From: Campanula takesimana
Lineage: Eukaryota; Streptophyta; Magnoliopsida; Asterales; Campanulaceae
Assembly: GCA_026119855.1 (NCBI GenBank)
Contig: JAOWBW010001474.1
Span: 186,001-250,000 of the forward strand
Direction of reading: 5' to 3'
DNA length: 64,000 bases
Positions within the stretch are counted from its first letter, which is position 1. Each line of letters begins with the position of its first letter. Positions 45,500 through 56,772 of this stretch are shown here, one piece after another. The notes under the pieces are model-generated. The model did no database searches, was not told where the DNA came from, and saw nothing but the letters and a program-made list of their open reading frames with translations. The translations under genes were made by a program, and so were the position numbers.

Positions 45500-46160
45500 T
45501 TTAGTGCAATTTGTACCACACTAAATCACTTGCACTACTTCATTACACTACACCAACCCTTACATTGTAGAAGACAAACATTACAGCAAAAGCAAAAGAC
45601 CCAAACACCTACTTCACCAGCACGATCTCAACCACACTAAACTTACTTTTGCACACTTAGCAGCCTTTTCACCTTCAGAATTACAGAAGTCGGATGCTAT
45701 CCTCTTCACCTTGGTTGGCTAAGGCTTCATAGGTGTCTCAACTAATGAGTTCACCCTTTTCCTTTAACATCCTCGTTGTGTTGTCCACACTTTCAACATC
45801 ACAGTACTTACATAAAAGACGCACATCACAACACATCTTCATAACAGGGAATGGTCCTAGGTTGACACCACGCCCGACACTTTGAACAGTTCATTGAATC
45901 CCACCACCCTTGAAATCTCATCTGCTAAGAAATGTTGGATATCAAAGCAATACATTAGATTTGTATTCAAGTCATAATACCTCTCCATTAGAACATGCAC
46001 GTAGGTATCCTGCATATTTCCTAATCAAATATAACCACTCCTTGTCCCGCAGAATAATGGAAGCCATTTCCTTACAAACAGTAACACGCACCTCACAATC
46101 ATCAACACACACCTACACACGATACCTAGGGGGAAAAAAGAACCATTAGAAAGAGGAAAA
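45500..46160 (-). other. Possible captured gene fragment in the Helitron
   Basis: Composition is less AT-rich than the surroundings. Minus-strand frames contain coherent stretches such as MASIILRDKEWLYLIRKYAG and, in another frame, CFDIQHFLADEISRVVGFN. Frameshifts and stops break them. I do not recognise the family. Confidence 0.3.
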
Positions 46161-47940
46161 AAAATAGAAGCAAAAACTAATACAACCTTTAGTTTTCAAA
46201 CCGGATCAACCTTCTGCCTAAAGTATAAAATCAAATTTATTATGTTTCTTTTAATACTCCAAAGCATTTTCCTTCTCTCTCCCCTTTCTGCAACCTTACG
46301 AAACCAAATATTGCGGCTTTTCCTCTCTCCCTCTCTATCCACAATCAATGGTGACACCATCTCCATCATCGTCTGGCACCCCGATCACCACAAGTCACAA
46401 CCAACTCAACCTCACCTCTCCAAACATTATCACGTAGCACCTTCCGGTGTTCAACATTATCACGTAGCACCTTTCAGTGGTCAAAGAAGTGTAGGTAATA
46501 TAGTTTCATTGACTGACAAAGACCCTTGTTTGGGGCTTCTCCAAATCCATTTTTATGCAAAGATTTTCAATACCCAAATGAAAATTTTACAAAAGCGAGA
46601 TGAGACTGTTATTAAAGTAACTCAATGAATCATGGTGCAAACTGAGACCAAACATCAAAATCAAGTAAGAATAATAATCTGAGTTAATAGCATAAACAAC
46701 AAATTTCCTGTAAACAAACATGCAACCCTCAAATAAGAGTAATAACCCAAAATTAGTCCATTAAAGTGGTAAAATGAGGCACCTTTGTATCGCCATTGCT
46801 CTGCCTCCTAGTCTAGCTTTTCTATTTGCTACCGGCGCTACACAAAGAAAACCTCTGGGTGAGGACGTCATATTTTTCATCAACTGATAAAGAAGAATTG
46901 ATTTGAGCATCATAATTGAAGTTGGGCATAAGGCTGTTATGGGTAAAGATCTGCAAAATATAAAACACTCAAATTTAATAAGTTATTTTCTCAGCTAAAC
47001 CTAAAATAAAAACTGAGAAAACTCTAGAAACCATTCAATCGCTCAATCATCGTCGACGAACGCTACTTCTAGAGCTTCTTGCTGCAATTTATCTAATTTG
47101 ACCTTGGTAAGAATATGATTACAGGAAATTTTATGTCTATAAAGAGATAGAAAGAGAATGTACCAAAAATAGACAACTTAAAGGGTGTTAATAACCATCA
47201 CCATTGTCCATTGTCTCGCTTATAGCTCTTCTATTTGGTAACACCACTACACAAAACATACATTTTGATCAGTATTACTCCCTATAAAGATCTCTGTGTA
47301 TCTTCTTCATTTAAAATATAGATCTTTCTAGATCTGCAAAGATCTCAACAACATACAAACACAACCACACAAAACCACAAAAAAATCATACAGATCTATA
47401 CCCTAATTCCAAGATCTAAGCCTAAAATCAAAGACCATAACAGACTCAAAGCACAAACCCACACAATCACAAAAAGATGAAAAAATGGTGACAAATAGAT
47501 GAAGAGAGAACCTGGAAGAAAGCCAAATCGCAAGGGGCGGACGGTTTGTAGCTCACAATCACAAACCCATTGGCGGCTCTCGCAGTAGAGAGACGAACCT
47601 CGCAGTGGTGTGGAGGCAGTAGGGTGGTAGCGGAGAAGGCTGGGGCGGTGGTGGATGAGAAGCTAGAGAGAAGGCAGAGCTTCTGTGTGTGTGTTTGGAG
47701 AGAGAAAAATGAAGAGAAAAATGAGGAGAGAGAGAGAGATAAAGATTGGTTTTGATTAAAACATTAATCCGCCAGCTGTAGTTTCTACTCCTTTAGATTT
47801 GCCACTTCCAACATAACATATTACCAAATTGCCACCGCCAAATTTCATACTATGCCACAAGTGAAGATGAAAATGCCCTTAGAGTAGGCAAAACCTGTTT
47901 GGGCGCCAAGTTTGGCACTTCTGTTATTATATATCTATAG
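46161..47940 (-). other. Helitron body with leader-like segments
   Basis: No conserved domain. The minus strand holds a CT-rich leader (47,690-47,750), a GC-rich stretch at 47,560-47,650 and further short GC-richer islands near 47,050, resembling exons of a captured gene separated by AT-rich introns. The plus-strand frame at 46,242-46,628 shows no domain. Confidence 0.3.
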
Positions 47941-47941
47941 A

Positions 47942-48317
47942 TTATGGAAGCAAAATCAACTTTATAAAAAATTATTTACGCATATTAAACTTTGTGCAAT
48001 TATAGTAAAGTAAAAAAATTGTTGCAATTGAAATTTTCTTCAACTTAATCGTTAAAAAAACAAGTTATAAAATTGTTTAAAAAAAAAAAGTTATATAAAA
48101 CTGCACTCACATCCCTATATTCATTCAATTTGTAGTTTCCACAAATAGATTACTCTTTCGTCTCAAAATGAATATCCATTTTTTATTTTTAAATGACATT
48201 CTAAGAATGAGATAAATAATTTGTAAACATTATAAATTTTCTTGTTATTCACTTCTAAATGTGAGGAAAAGTTAGTTAAAAAAAAAAAAAAAAGTAATAA
48301 TCAAGAACAAAGTTATA
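47942..48317. other. AT-rich spacer, nothing recognised
   Basis: A/T homopolymer runs only. Confidence 0.5.
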
Positions 48318-48485
48318 CTCCCTCCGACCCAAAATGATATTTTCAAACCTTTTTTTAAGAATGTGAATACTTATTTCACTAGCGATGTTTTGCTCATGCA
48401 CTTTTAAGCCCAATTGAAGAAATGAGAAGAACATTTTAAGACACTGAAAAATGGCAAATGAGAATATATTTTGAGACGGAGGGAG
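48318..48485. mobile_element. Stowaway-like MITE
   Basis: CTCCCTCCGACCCAAAATGAT and complement ATTTTGAGACGGAGGGAG, flanked by TA. It lies two bases from the TSD of the next element. Confidence 0.8.
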
Positions 48486-48495
48486 TAGTACGGAA

Positions 48496-48816
48496 TAGGG
48501 ATGGCCAAAACCGGTTCCGGGCCCGGTTCCGGTTCGGAACCGCCGGTTCCGGTTCGGCAAAAGGGTGACCCTGAACCGGCCCGCGCTTACCCCGGTTCCG
48601 GTTCCGGTTTGGCACAATCCGGTTCCGGTACGGTTCTGGTCCCCCCCCCCTTTAAAATTATTGAAAAACAAGGGATTTTCGGTCCGGTTCCGGTCCGGTT
48701 CGGCATATATGTGACCCTGAACCGGCCCGGATGCCTTGCGGTTCCGGTTCCAGATTCCTCCCCGGTTTGCTCCGGTTCTGGGCTTTTCCGGTTCCGGTTC
48801 GGTTTGGCCATCCCTA
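48496..48816. mobile_element. hAT MITE rich in GGTTCCGG, TSD GTACGGAA
   Basis: TAGGGATGGCCAAAACCGG at the left and complement GGTTTGGCCATCCCTA at the right, with GTACGGAA at 48,488-48,495 and 48,817-48,824. The body is dominated by CCGGTTCCGGTTC words on both strands, far more GC-rich than the surroundings. The long frames across it come from this repeat and are not genes. Confidence 0.9.
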
Positions 48817-48848
48817 GTACGGAAGGCAACAAACATTACAGTTCATAC

Positions 48849-49420
48849 TAGGGATGGCCAAACGGAACCGGAACCAGACCGGAACAGCCAAACCGGCCCG
48901 GAACCGGAAAGCCCGGAACCGCTTTGAACCTTGACGAAAACGGAAAATGTGTGAACCGGGGGCGTTTGTAACACCGGCCGGTTCCGGTTCATCCCCTCTG
49001 AAAACTTGAACCGGCGGTTCCGAACCGGAACCGTCAACAAAACTTTTAGAAAACCGTTAAAATCGTTAAATTTGTAACGGTTTCATCATAATTAACCGTT
49101 ACTAACGGAAAGTTGACAAAAAAAAAAAAGTTAAGTTTTGACTGAATTTTTAGTCATATTCAGTGAATAAAAATAATAAAAATTTGTTTGAGTATATAAG
49201 AGAAAAGAGGGACGGACCTCTTTAATTTTTTAAAGATTTTTTCTATACCTTTTTGTAAAAAAAAAAAATCGTTAATAAAATATTATTAAAATTGTTTTTT
49301 CTGTTAAAAAAAATTAAAAAAAACTGTGGACCGGCGGTTCCTAACCGTAACCAGAAGAGAAACGGTTCGGTTACGGTTCAAGCCTTTCCAGAACCAGAAC
49401 CGAAACCGTGCTTGGTTCGT
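48849..49420. mobile_element. Related GGTTCCGG element, right end missing
   Basis: Starts TAGGGATGGCCAAACGGAACCGGAACC, same terminus as the neighbour 33 bp away, and has GGAACCG words to about 48,980 and again at 49,330-49,420. No terminal complement was found, so the element is truncated or its end has diverged. Confidence 0.6.
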
Positions 49421-49690
49421 ACTTCAGAATCTAGTGCAGGAGTTCAAAAAAAAAAAAACTAAAAAAAGAGTGGTGAACAAATATCTGACAAATAAATCTC
49501 TTCCAGAATACCAAGTATAACACAATAATATAGTCCAACTAGTTCAAACATGAATATAACCTTCAAACAGAAAGTAGCTTCAAAAGTTTTCAAAGTCAAT
49601 ATCACAGATTACCTATAGGTTGAACCAAAAAGGTCAACCCACTCTGCTAAAACAAAACTACAATTTCTCGAAATGTATGTGAGAATCTCT

Positions 49691-51291
49691 CTAAGCTCCA
49701 ATTTGCTGAGATTTGTTTAGAATGACACCCTCATATTTAACTTGGAACCACTTCATAGCGTCGTCCTTTGTTACTCTGTGCTGGATACCAACACGGGCTT
49801 TGCACCTGCGACGTCTTCCGACACGGTAACCCGGTCGCTCTAGCACCACGTAGAAGTCCATACCATAGATACCAGTGGAGGGATCGTATCTACCATGAGA
49901 AAATGCACATATCAATCAGCAATATTCATTTTGGGACGGAGGGAGTACATTGGATCACGAAATCAAAATACACAACAATTTGATCATTGTATCTATCAAA
50001 CTATCTTGTCATTAATATATCTGCAATATCAGAAATTCCCATAAATGTAATAAATATAGCTTTGGTGATTATGGCAGGTACATGTGATATTTTGAGAATT
50101 TGAATGAATGAACTAGTCTAATATTTAGACTGAAAATGATATAGATATGTAAACAATGAAAATTGATCATTAGCATCAATTATGAATGAGCTCAAAGCAT
50201 AAGCATACCAGGGGGTGTCGAATTTTTACCATGAAGCCATGTAACAAAAAAACAGAATATCAACATCAAAAAGCAGATAAAACAGCATAAAGGTTTTTTT
50301 TTTTTCCAAAGAAAACAATTTGGTACAAAGAAAACTCCATCAGCCATAATCTAAAGCTATGTTTGGCAACTCAACTCCAAGCCTTGGATTTAGAATTGGG
50401 AATAAAATGATTTCCTCCAATTCTTAAATTCTATATAGAAAGTCGAGGTTGGCTGAAGTGGGAAGTCCCGGTAAAGAGTGAAATCTGGCATCCAAGCGGG
50501 CATCCTCCATAGAATTAAACCTGGTATTGCAATTTCGATTCCAATTCCAAGAGTAGGAGTTGAGTAGCCAAATGTAACCTAAACTAATTTGATCCAATAT
50601 GTTCAAACTACAAATATAACTCCCTCCGTCCCAAAATACTTATAGTTGAAGGAGATAAAGTTTTGTCCCAAAATACTTGTTGTTTTACAATTACCTAGAT
50701 ATCTTTACCTTAGTTTACCATGTATACCCTTATTTATTGTTAGAAAAGTACATTGTAAAAGCAATTAATTGCCTAGGTAATTGAAGTATTATAAGGGTAG
50801 TTTAGTCTATTTGATATGTAATAAATACATTTCTTAATATAAGTGCACAACTCTAGAACTACAAGTATTTTGGGCCGGAGGGAGTATACATTAACGCAAG
50901 TAAGTTCAACAAATATCAACACAAATGAACAAGTGACATTCAACAAGCAAGCTAATACTATCAAAAAGTACATAAATTGAAACCAAATGTGAGAGAGGGA
51001 AAGGCGGGGAAGGTCGCCCAATCTCTAAAACAAAAGCAAAATCAACATGAAATGAACCAAGTGAGAATCACAAGCAGCTTCCAGAAATAACTTACTTGAT
51101 ACCAAGATCGATATGTTCCTGAATTCCAAAACCAAAGCAACCCGTGTCACTGAAGTTGCGGCGCAACAATTCATATTCCTTCACCTTGAGGCCGCTCTCC
51201 AGCAGCTGCATAGCCTTGTCACCTCTAACAGTGACATAGCACGCAATCTTTTCATTACGCCTAATCCCAAAGCTCCTCACAGTATACCTTG
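49691..51291 (-). CDS. RPL11: 60S ribosomal protein L11 (uL5), last two coding exons
   Basis: L11 (uL5) is a core protein of the large cytosolic ribosomal subunit and binds 5S rRNA. Exon at 51,096-51,291 begins after an AG acceptor and encodes RYTVRSFGIRRNEKIACYV through FGFGIQEHIDLGI, with donor GTAAGT. Exon at 49,691-49,889 follows acceptor GGTAG and encodes YDPSTGIYGMDFYVVLERPG to YEGVILNKSQ, stop TAG at 49,691. The splice splits a Lys codon (AA|A). Both exons are open and highly conserved, suggesting selection. The first 50 or so codons (the MASEKK... region) are not found up to 64,000 on this strand. So the gene has a very large upstream intron, is a partial copy, or was broken by the insertions beyond 51.8 kb. 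Confidence 0.92.
49890..51095 (-). other. RPL11 intron, with MITE insertions
   Basis: A 1206-bp GT-AG intron. It contains a complete Stowaway-like MITE at 50,630-50,884 (CTCCCTCCGTCCCAAAATACTTAT to the complement CAAGTATTTTGGGCCGGAGGGAG) and a lone right end TTTTGGGACGGAGGGAG at 49,928-49,945. Confidence 0.85.
50630..50884. mobile_element. Stowaway-like MITE in the RPL11 intron
   Basis: Inverted ends of about 25 bp with TA on the right and TAA on the left. Confidence 0.8.
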
Positions 51292-51815
51292 CTGTTCATA
51301 TTAAATATTTACTACAAAAGGGAAGAGGGATTGAAAAAAACAGGTAATACAAATGGAAAGATGGTTTAACAATGTTAACTAGCAATTTCTACTAACACTA
51401 AACTTCATATTCCGTACTGCTACTAAAACATAACTCATGAGCTATTCCCCTGAATAGAATTTGCCTTAGTTCTCCGCGTATGCTTAAGCTCTCAACTGCA
51501 TTCACACTCTACAAGCTGGCCTAAAACCAACCCAAACTATCTCCCCACCTTGCAATACATAGTTAAAAATGTATCCACTGTTGAACATTGTCTCTATACG
51601 AAGGGAAATATAGATACCAAAGAACAACTTTATATAGATATCACACAAAAAATAACGTAAAAGCCAACACACCTATCTAAAAGACAGTAACTGAGGTCCA
51701 TGATACTAGAAGGGGAACTAACAGGGTCATTTTCGAACTTAATTTTAACAGAATCGTTGCAAACTTACATAAATATGAAGACCCAAAACAAGGGCTATTT
51801 CACAATATCTATTTA
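51292..51815 (-). other. Upstream intron sequence of RPL11
   Basis: No exon with uL5 similarity was found. The sequence looks like intron (AT-rich, pyrimidine tract before the acceptor at 51,292). Confidence 0.5.
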
Positions 51816-52054
51816 CTAATCCCCTGATCCAAATTAAGTGTCCATTTGTCTCACAGTTTTCGCCCAAAATGATTGTTCATTTTCAAATTGAAATTGCTTA
51901 GAAGTCTACTAAAGTGCTTATATACCCTTAAAAACTAGAAAAAGGACCATCAATTTGGAGTGGGAGCTACAAAAATCAGCAGCAAAAAATCATCATAAGC
52001 AAGGAAATGTGTAATACCTTTAGAAAAATCCTAAGTCGGGTGGGACGGAGGGAG
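51816..52054. mobile_element. Stowaway-like MITE
   Basis: CTAATCCCCTGATCCAAATT at the left and CTAAGTCGGGTGGGACGGAGGGAG at the right, flanked by TA; left end diverged. Confidence 0.65.
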
Positions 52055-52105
52055 TATTTACTAATGTTCCTCCCCCCCCCCAAAAAAAAAAAAAAATAAA
52101 TAAAT

Positions 52106-52330
52106 ACTCCTTCCATCCCAAAAAAGTTTTGCACTAATTTTTTTTTTGTGTTTCATTGGTAAGTTTCCTTTCAAAAATGTTCATATTTTATTAAGTTTCA
52201 ATTCTTCGTATCCCACTTGTCATACTACCACACTTAATTTTGGGTCAAACTTATAAATTTTACCTTACTTATCATACTCACAACCTCTTTTCCACTAACA
52301 ATACTTCTCTACAGAACAGTTTAGAACAAC
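52106..52330. mobile_element. Truncated Stowaway-like MITE
   Basis: Left end CTCCTTCCATCCCAAAAAAGTTTTGCAC is present; body typical (TCCCACTTGTCATACTACC). No right terminus was found. Confidence 0.5.
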
Positions 52331-52680
52331 TAGTCGTTTTCTTAGTAGTTATCGATTGAGAACCATTAACAACTGAGAACTTCTCTAGAGAACAGTTGAG
52401 AACTCATAATTTCTCAATTGTTAGTCGTCGGAGTTGGTCATTGTCCGTTGGCCGGAGTTGATCGTGTTCTTAGTGTTGACAACTTAGAACCCTTAACAAT
52501 TGAGAACTTCTCTACAGAACAATTGAGAACAACTCATAATTTCTCAATTGTTAGTCGTCGGAGTTGGTCGTTGGCCGGAGTTGATCATGTTCTCAGTTGT
52601 TTGGTCGCTTGAGTTGGTCGTCGGAGTTGGTGATCGTCGAGTTAATCGTGTTTTTAGTAGTTTAGTTGACGGTTGAGAAC
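52331..52680. repeat. Diverged tandem repeat, about 125-bp period
   Basis: Blocks GAGAACTTCTCTASAGAACA, CATAATTTCTCAATTGTTAGTCG, GTCGGAGTTGGTCRTTG and GGCCGGAGTTGATCRTGTTCT recur in the same order about twice, with a third partial copy. It lies next to retroelement debris. Function unknown. Confidence 0.65.
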
Positions 52681-53197
52681 TAATTGAGGATTTATCACTT
52701 TTACAATGAAAACGTGATAAATGATAAATTCTTAAGATGGGCTCTCTTCTTGGAAGGTGATTGGATGAGTATTGATCAAGAACATCTTCACCTCAAAGAA
52801 GACCATTATGCCGCATCTGTAAATGAGGCGATCCCATTCAGTTCACATCACCGATTTTGTGCATTCATTTAGAGAATTTCGTTTTTTAAGAGAGAGTCAT
52901 TGTTTTCTTGAAGTTCTTATTCATAAAAACTTCAAGTGTTTTAGTGTTTGGTTTATTCTAGAGATCTAGAATAGGTTTGATCTTTTCGTTATTTTTGTTT
53001 CTTTCATTGTTTTTATTCTACAACCAGCAAGTAATTCTTGCTGAAGTGTTTAATTTTTGTCTTTAAAATTCCGCTGCATTTACTCTTTTCGTCGCCAGTT
53101 GATAGGACAGTTGTGCTGTCACTTGTGTGATTATCTTTGATCACAAGTGTCCTGTCAAGTGGTTGTTTTCCAGAACAGTCCTAGCTGCTTATTTCTT
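52681..53197. other. Probable LTR or leader sequence, unassigned
   Basis: A 62-codon plus-strand frame (MSIDQEHLHLKEDHYAASVN) shows no family I recognise. TTCTTGAAGTTCTTATTCATAAAAACTTCAAG at 52,898-52,930 is an inverted repeat. CCTGTC/GACAGG words near 53,100-53,155 suggest a retroelement edge. Confidence 0.3.
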
Positions 53198-53720
53198 TCA
53201 CATCCTATTGCAGCGAGACCATTGAGAAAATGTCGCGGACTTGGAATCTGGTTTCTTCACCGTGCCGTCAATAAACGCCAGCTTGTTTTTTGCCTCTAAT
53301 GCAAGGTGGAAGCCTCGACTCCATGTGGGATAGTTGTCACCAACAAGAAGCGGGGAGACAAGCACTTGGCCAGGTTGATCAGATGGGTGAAGGTAATAGA
53401 TTGAATTAACATCAATGGGTGTGTTTTGTGAATCACTTGAATTTGGCATTTTGCAGAAGCGTGGGTTGTGAGGTTGCACCAGGAAGGTAATGTTAGGCTG
53501 ATACCATGTTAAACAAAGAATGGAGATGAATTTGTGAAAAGATAAATTGTCATATGGCATATATTTTCTTTACTATTACAAAGTCCTATATATGGGTATC
53601 ACGCATATACATCAAAGGAAAGAAAATAAAACCAGTCCTAAAATAGATCCAATAAATCAGCTATATACTATACTTTGATGGAATGAATATTCTACTATAT
53701 ATACTATGTCAATTATAAGG
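53198..53720 (-). pseudogene. Copia gag N-terminus and LTR edge, fragment
   Basis: The minus strand encodes YYLHPSDQPGQVLVSPLLVG, then NYPTWSRGFHLALEAKNKLAFIDG, the copia-type gag N-terminal domain (PGxxLV...NYxxWSRxMxxAL.AKNKLGFIDG). It ends after WSRC. The primer-binding site TGGTATCAGCC lies upstream at about 53,500-53,510 (minus strand), and LTR-like sequence follows to about 53,720. Confidence 0.8.
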
Positions 53721-54779
53721 TAAGTATCCGTTAACAATTAGTCAAGGGATCTGATGGATGTGGTGGTGCCGGATTTTGGTTGTAGTGATGTCCGTTTTGG
53801 GTGGTGGTGGTGGTTATGGACTGGTGGGGATGGTGGAAAAGGAATTGCCATCCTCAATAGAGAATTGACATTTATGCCCTTCTTTTCTTAAGGAAAATGA
53901 TTAAAATAGCTCTCACATGACATGCACATGACCGATTTACGTTAAATTTCTAACGGCGTTAGGTGCCAGGGTGGAAAGTAGGACTAAAGGTTAATTAAAG
54001 TGTTACTCTGGGACAAAATTTGATCGAGGGTGCAAAGTGGGATTGGGTGGATACTTTAGGGGGATAAACGTATTTTGGCCATAACAGTTTTAACTTTTAA
54101 TGTCTATTTTGTTATTCTGTCTTTGTCAAACCTGGCCTTTTGTCATTTCTCTTAGCCTTGCGTGCTTCTCATCCCATATATGGGATGCCAACCCATATAC
54201 GGGATGCGCGCACTTCTTGATCATCAATTACAGATTCCCTCCAACCTTCTCTCCAATTATGATTTGTAACTCCTTCACCATTAATGTCATCCGAGGAAGA
54301 TCAGTTGTTGACGTGTTATCTCCATTTTTAATGATAAAGAGACTCCCTCCCCCAAGCTCATTTGAAAGGGACCAAGATTTCTACACCAAAACTCTACACA
54401 ACTGACACCAATTCTATACCACAAATTTACTAGCCAAAACTCTAGGCATTTGAAAGGTATCTCATTTCTCTCAAAGTCTAGGTATAACATTATCCTCTCT
54501 AACTCTTATTTCTACTTATTTCATCTTCCTCTTCATGTATATCTCTTGGTATCATAAGTCTTAATGACGTATGCAATTCCCATAAAATGGGACATGGCCT
54601 AAATGGCACCTTCACATATTGAAGTAGGCTAAGTGTAGACACCTCATTTTAAACATACAATCATGATTACACTACTCTTGTGTCTCGCCTTTGTATTTGG
54701 ATGAAAACTCGTTAGTTTTGTCATGTTTCGTTAAGTTTCTGACTAATTCCATCAGTTTTGGGCTTAACTAAATAACGAA
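53721..54779. other. Unassigned repeat debris
   Basis: A GGTGGTGGTGG tract at about 53,800, then a segment 53,880-54,085 reminiscent of the tail of a long-TIR element (TCACATGACATGCACATGACC, CTAACGGCGTTAGG), then AT-rich sequence. No gene supported. Confidence 0.4.
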
Positions 54780-56240
54780 ACATCTGAGGGGTAAAGCAGT
54801 ACATATGTACTGGATACATATGTACCGGATGTCTCGCATGAGACATTAATGTCTCGCGCGAGACATCTCTCTCAAACTTTGAGTTTGATTTTGTTTCCTT
54901 TTTGTTTCGATCTCTTCCTTGGTCAATACTCTCCTAGTCCAGAAAATATCTAATAGTAGACTTCCTAGAGATTTCCTAGTGATTTCCGACCTTCTTAATC
55001 CTCTCAAAATAAGGACTTTATTTCCTACCAAACTTGGGAATCCTTTTCTTGGTGGAAAAGTTTTAAACAAATATAAATAAAAGGTTCCTCCTCCCTTGTT
55101 TTTCCCGATCACTCTCCTTCCCCTGTAGATGCTCTATCAAATTATGCTCCCTCTCAAAAATAAATCCTAACACATTCATAAACTTGAAGTTTTTGAATCA
55201 TCATAGCATTTGCCTAGTCTATCCATTGGAATCACACGTTCATCAAAAGGTAATCTTCTCTACACTTTAAACTTCTCTTCTCATCTATTTTATTGCTTTT
55301 TCTTAGAGTAGTGTAATCCCATAAAAAAGATTAAACTAGAGTCCTTTCAATTCATGAAAGTAGTCTCGAAACACATAATCCGACATTCCAAATAATTAAG
55401 AAATTAATTATTGGTTTTATTTGCTTTATTACTTGTTTATTATATAGATCAATAACACCTAAGTAAGACCAATCCTAGATTGGGTGGAATTAGTTCTCCT
55501 TCACCTTCAAATTTCATAACTTAACCCCCCGAACCCTTGAATCTCTGATAATTGATTTCTTATTGATAAAATAAGTGGTGACTCTAAAATAAAATTTAAC
55601 GAGGATTTTCTCACATTATCACACGAAGGGTTACCTCTCTACATTTCAAAATCCCCCTTCATTCTCATTTTTAAATAAAATTGTTAGCCTAGGAAGGACA
55701 TCTAGATTAGAACACATTTAATTAGCAAGATCAGTCATACGGTTGGGCGAGGCGGGTGCCTAACACTTTCTCATTCCATATTTTAACCCTCGAACCCTTC
55801 TCTCCGAAATCTTTAGTTTCTCTTAAAAATGGATTAAACTTAGGTTTTATTACTCCCTCCGTCTCACTATGTTTGGCCACTCTTGACTTTTAATGGTCAA
55901 CACAAGTGAACTTTGACTACATATTGGTGTCAAATTAATTATTCTAATGAAATTCTAAAAATTGCTATTGATAGATATATAAATGATTTATCAATAATAA
56001 TTTTTAGAAATTAATTAGGATGATTGTATTGACATTAATGTTTAGTCAAAGTTTACTAATGTTGACCATCAAAAGTCAAAAGTGGCCAAACATAGTGAGA
56101 CGGAGGGAGTATGTTCCTTAAAAACATAGGTGTCAACTCTAAAGACTAAAACAAATTAGACATCGTAGGATAATCCGTCACATTGGATAAGTGGCATTTT
56201 CTGGTGCGCTTATAGTGGTGAATCTGATGGGGACCATTAG
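54780..56240 (+). mobile_element. Gypsy LTR-like fragment
   Basis: Contains GTACATATGTAC palindromes, TCTCGCATGAGACATTAATGTCTCGCGCGAGAC, a CGAGGCGGGTGCCTAACACTTTCTC segment and, at about 56,195-56,240, AAGTGGCA...GGTGAATCTGATGGGGACC, similar to the chromovirus-type primer-binding region. Together they suggest a degenerate plus-strand gypsy LTR and start of the internal region. No pol is present. Confidence 0.45.
55853..56109. mobile_element. Stowaway-like MITE
   Basis: CTCCCTCCGTCTCACTATGTTTGGCCACT and perfect complement, flanked by TA. Among the best preserved in the window. Confidence 0.9.
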
Positions 56241-56372
56241 AGGATTAAACATGCGTTGATTTTTTGTATTCTGGATTTTTTAGCGTCGTTTTGTCTTAGA
56301 AAGGTCAAACCGCGCGTGCGAGTTTGACTTAAATAGCCAAACTCACCTGAACAGAAATGGTCCTTCCTTTTT

Positions 56373-56488
56373 TTTTTTTTTTTAATTTTTTTTTTACTTA
56401 AATCATAATTGAACTCAATACATAATCATTAATAGAAGCGCCTAGGAGACAAATCCTAAGGAGAGAAAATCTTCTCTCTAACTTCTAT
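56373..56488 (-). mobile_element. 5'-truncated retroposon with 19-bp TSD
   Basis: A poly-T tract (poly-A on the minus strand) begins a 116-bp insert flanked by GAAATGGTCCTTCCTTTTT at 56,354-56,372 and 56,489-56,507. The far end (minus-strand 5') has AGAGAGAAGATTTTCTCTCC, akin to the 5' end of the LINE at 62.5-63.0 kb. Classic target-primed reverse transcription product. Confidence 0.8.
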
Positions 56489-56772
56489 GAAATGGTCCTT
56501 CCTTTTTCTATGTTATTGTGCTAAAAATGTTTAAAAGGTCAAAATATTTCAATTTAGGGTTAGGGAAATCCCCTGACACCATTGTTTATGCAAATAGCCA
56601 AAAATGGGTGCCTTTGACCTTCAGTGTGAGTTGCGTGCACCTTTCGCATCAAAGACATCCTACGCGCGCTTCTCACGTTTCTGGTAGCCAACTTTGGTTC
56701 GACCATATAGGTACGGATGATGGATGATGTGTGGGTGAAATGGCCTCCAGAAACCCTATATATATTTTTTTA

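Larger units (their letters stand above)
44039..47941 (-). mobile_element. Probable non-autonomous Helitron, 3.9 kb
   Basis: On the minus strand it starts TCTATAGATATATAATAAC (5' TC at 47,941) after an A. It ends with the hairpin CCCGTGC-TC-GCACGGG, a short spacer, then CTAG (44,042-44,039) before a T. That is the Helitron signature: 5' TC, 3' hairpin plus CTRR, insertion between A and T, no TSD. No Rep/helicase is seen. Three MITEs are nested in it. A leader-like CT-rich segment with a GGTTCTC-type splice context (47,510-47,760, minus strand) and a partly open region at 45,500-46,160 may be captured gene pieces. Confidence 0.65.

Noticed and set aside
47570..47755. 61-codon plus-strand frame
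   Set aside because: The opposite strand looks like a CT-rich leader with splice-like sites; the plus-strand frame is its purine-rich complement.
48276..48927. Long frames on both strands rich in Arg, Gly, Thr and Pro
   Set aside because: They come from the GGTTCCGG repeat of a hAT MITE with clear TSD; both strands stay open, which indicates composition and not coding.
52331..52680. Possible leucine-rich or receptor-like coding exon suggested by the repeated GGAGTTGGTCGT
   Set aside because: No frame stays open through the repeats; the pattern is a DNA-level tandem repeat.
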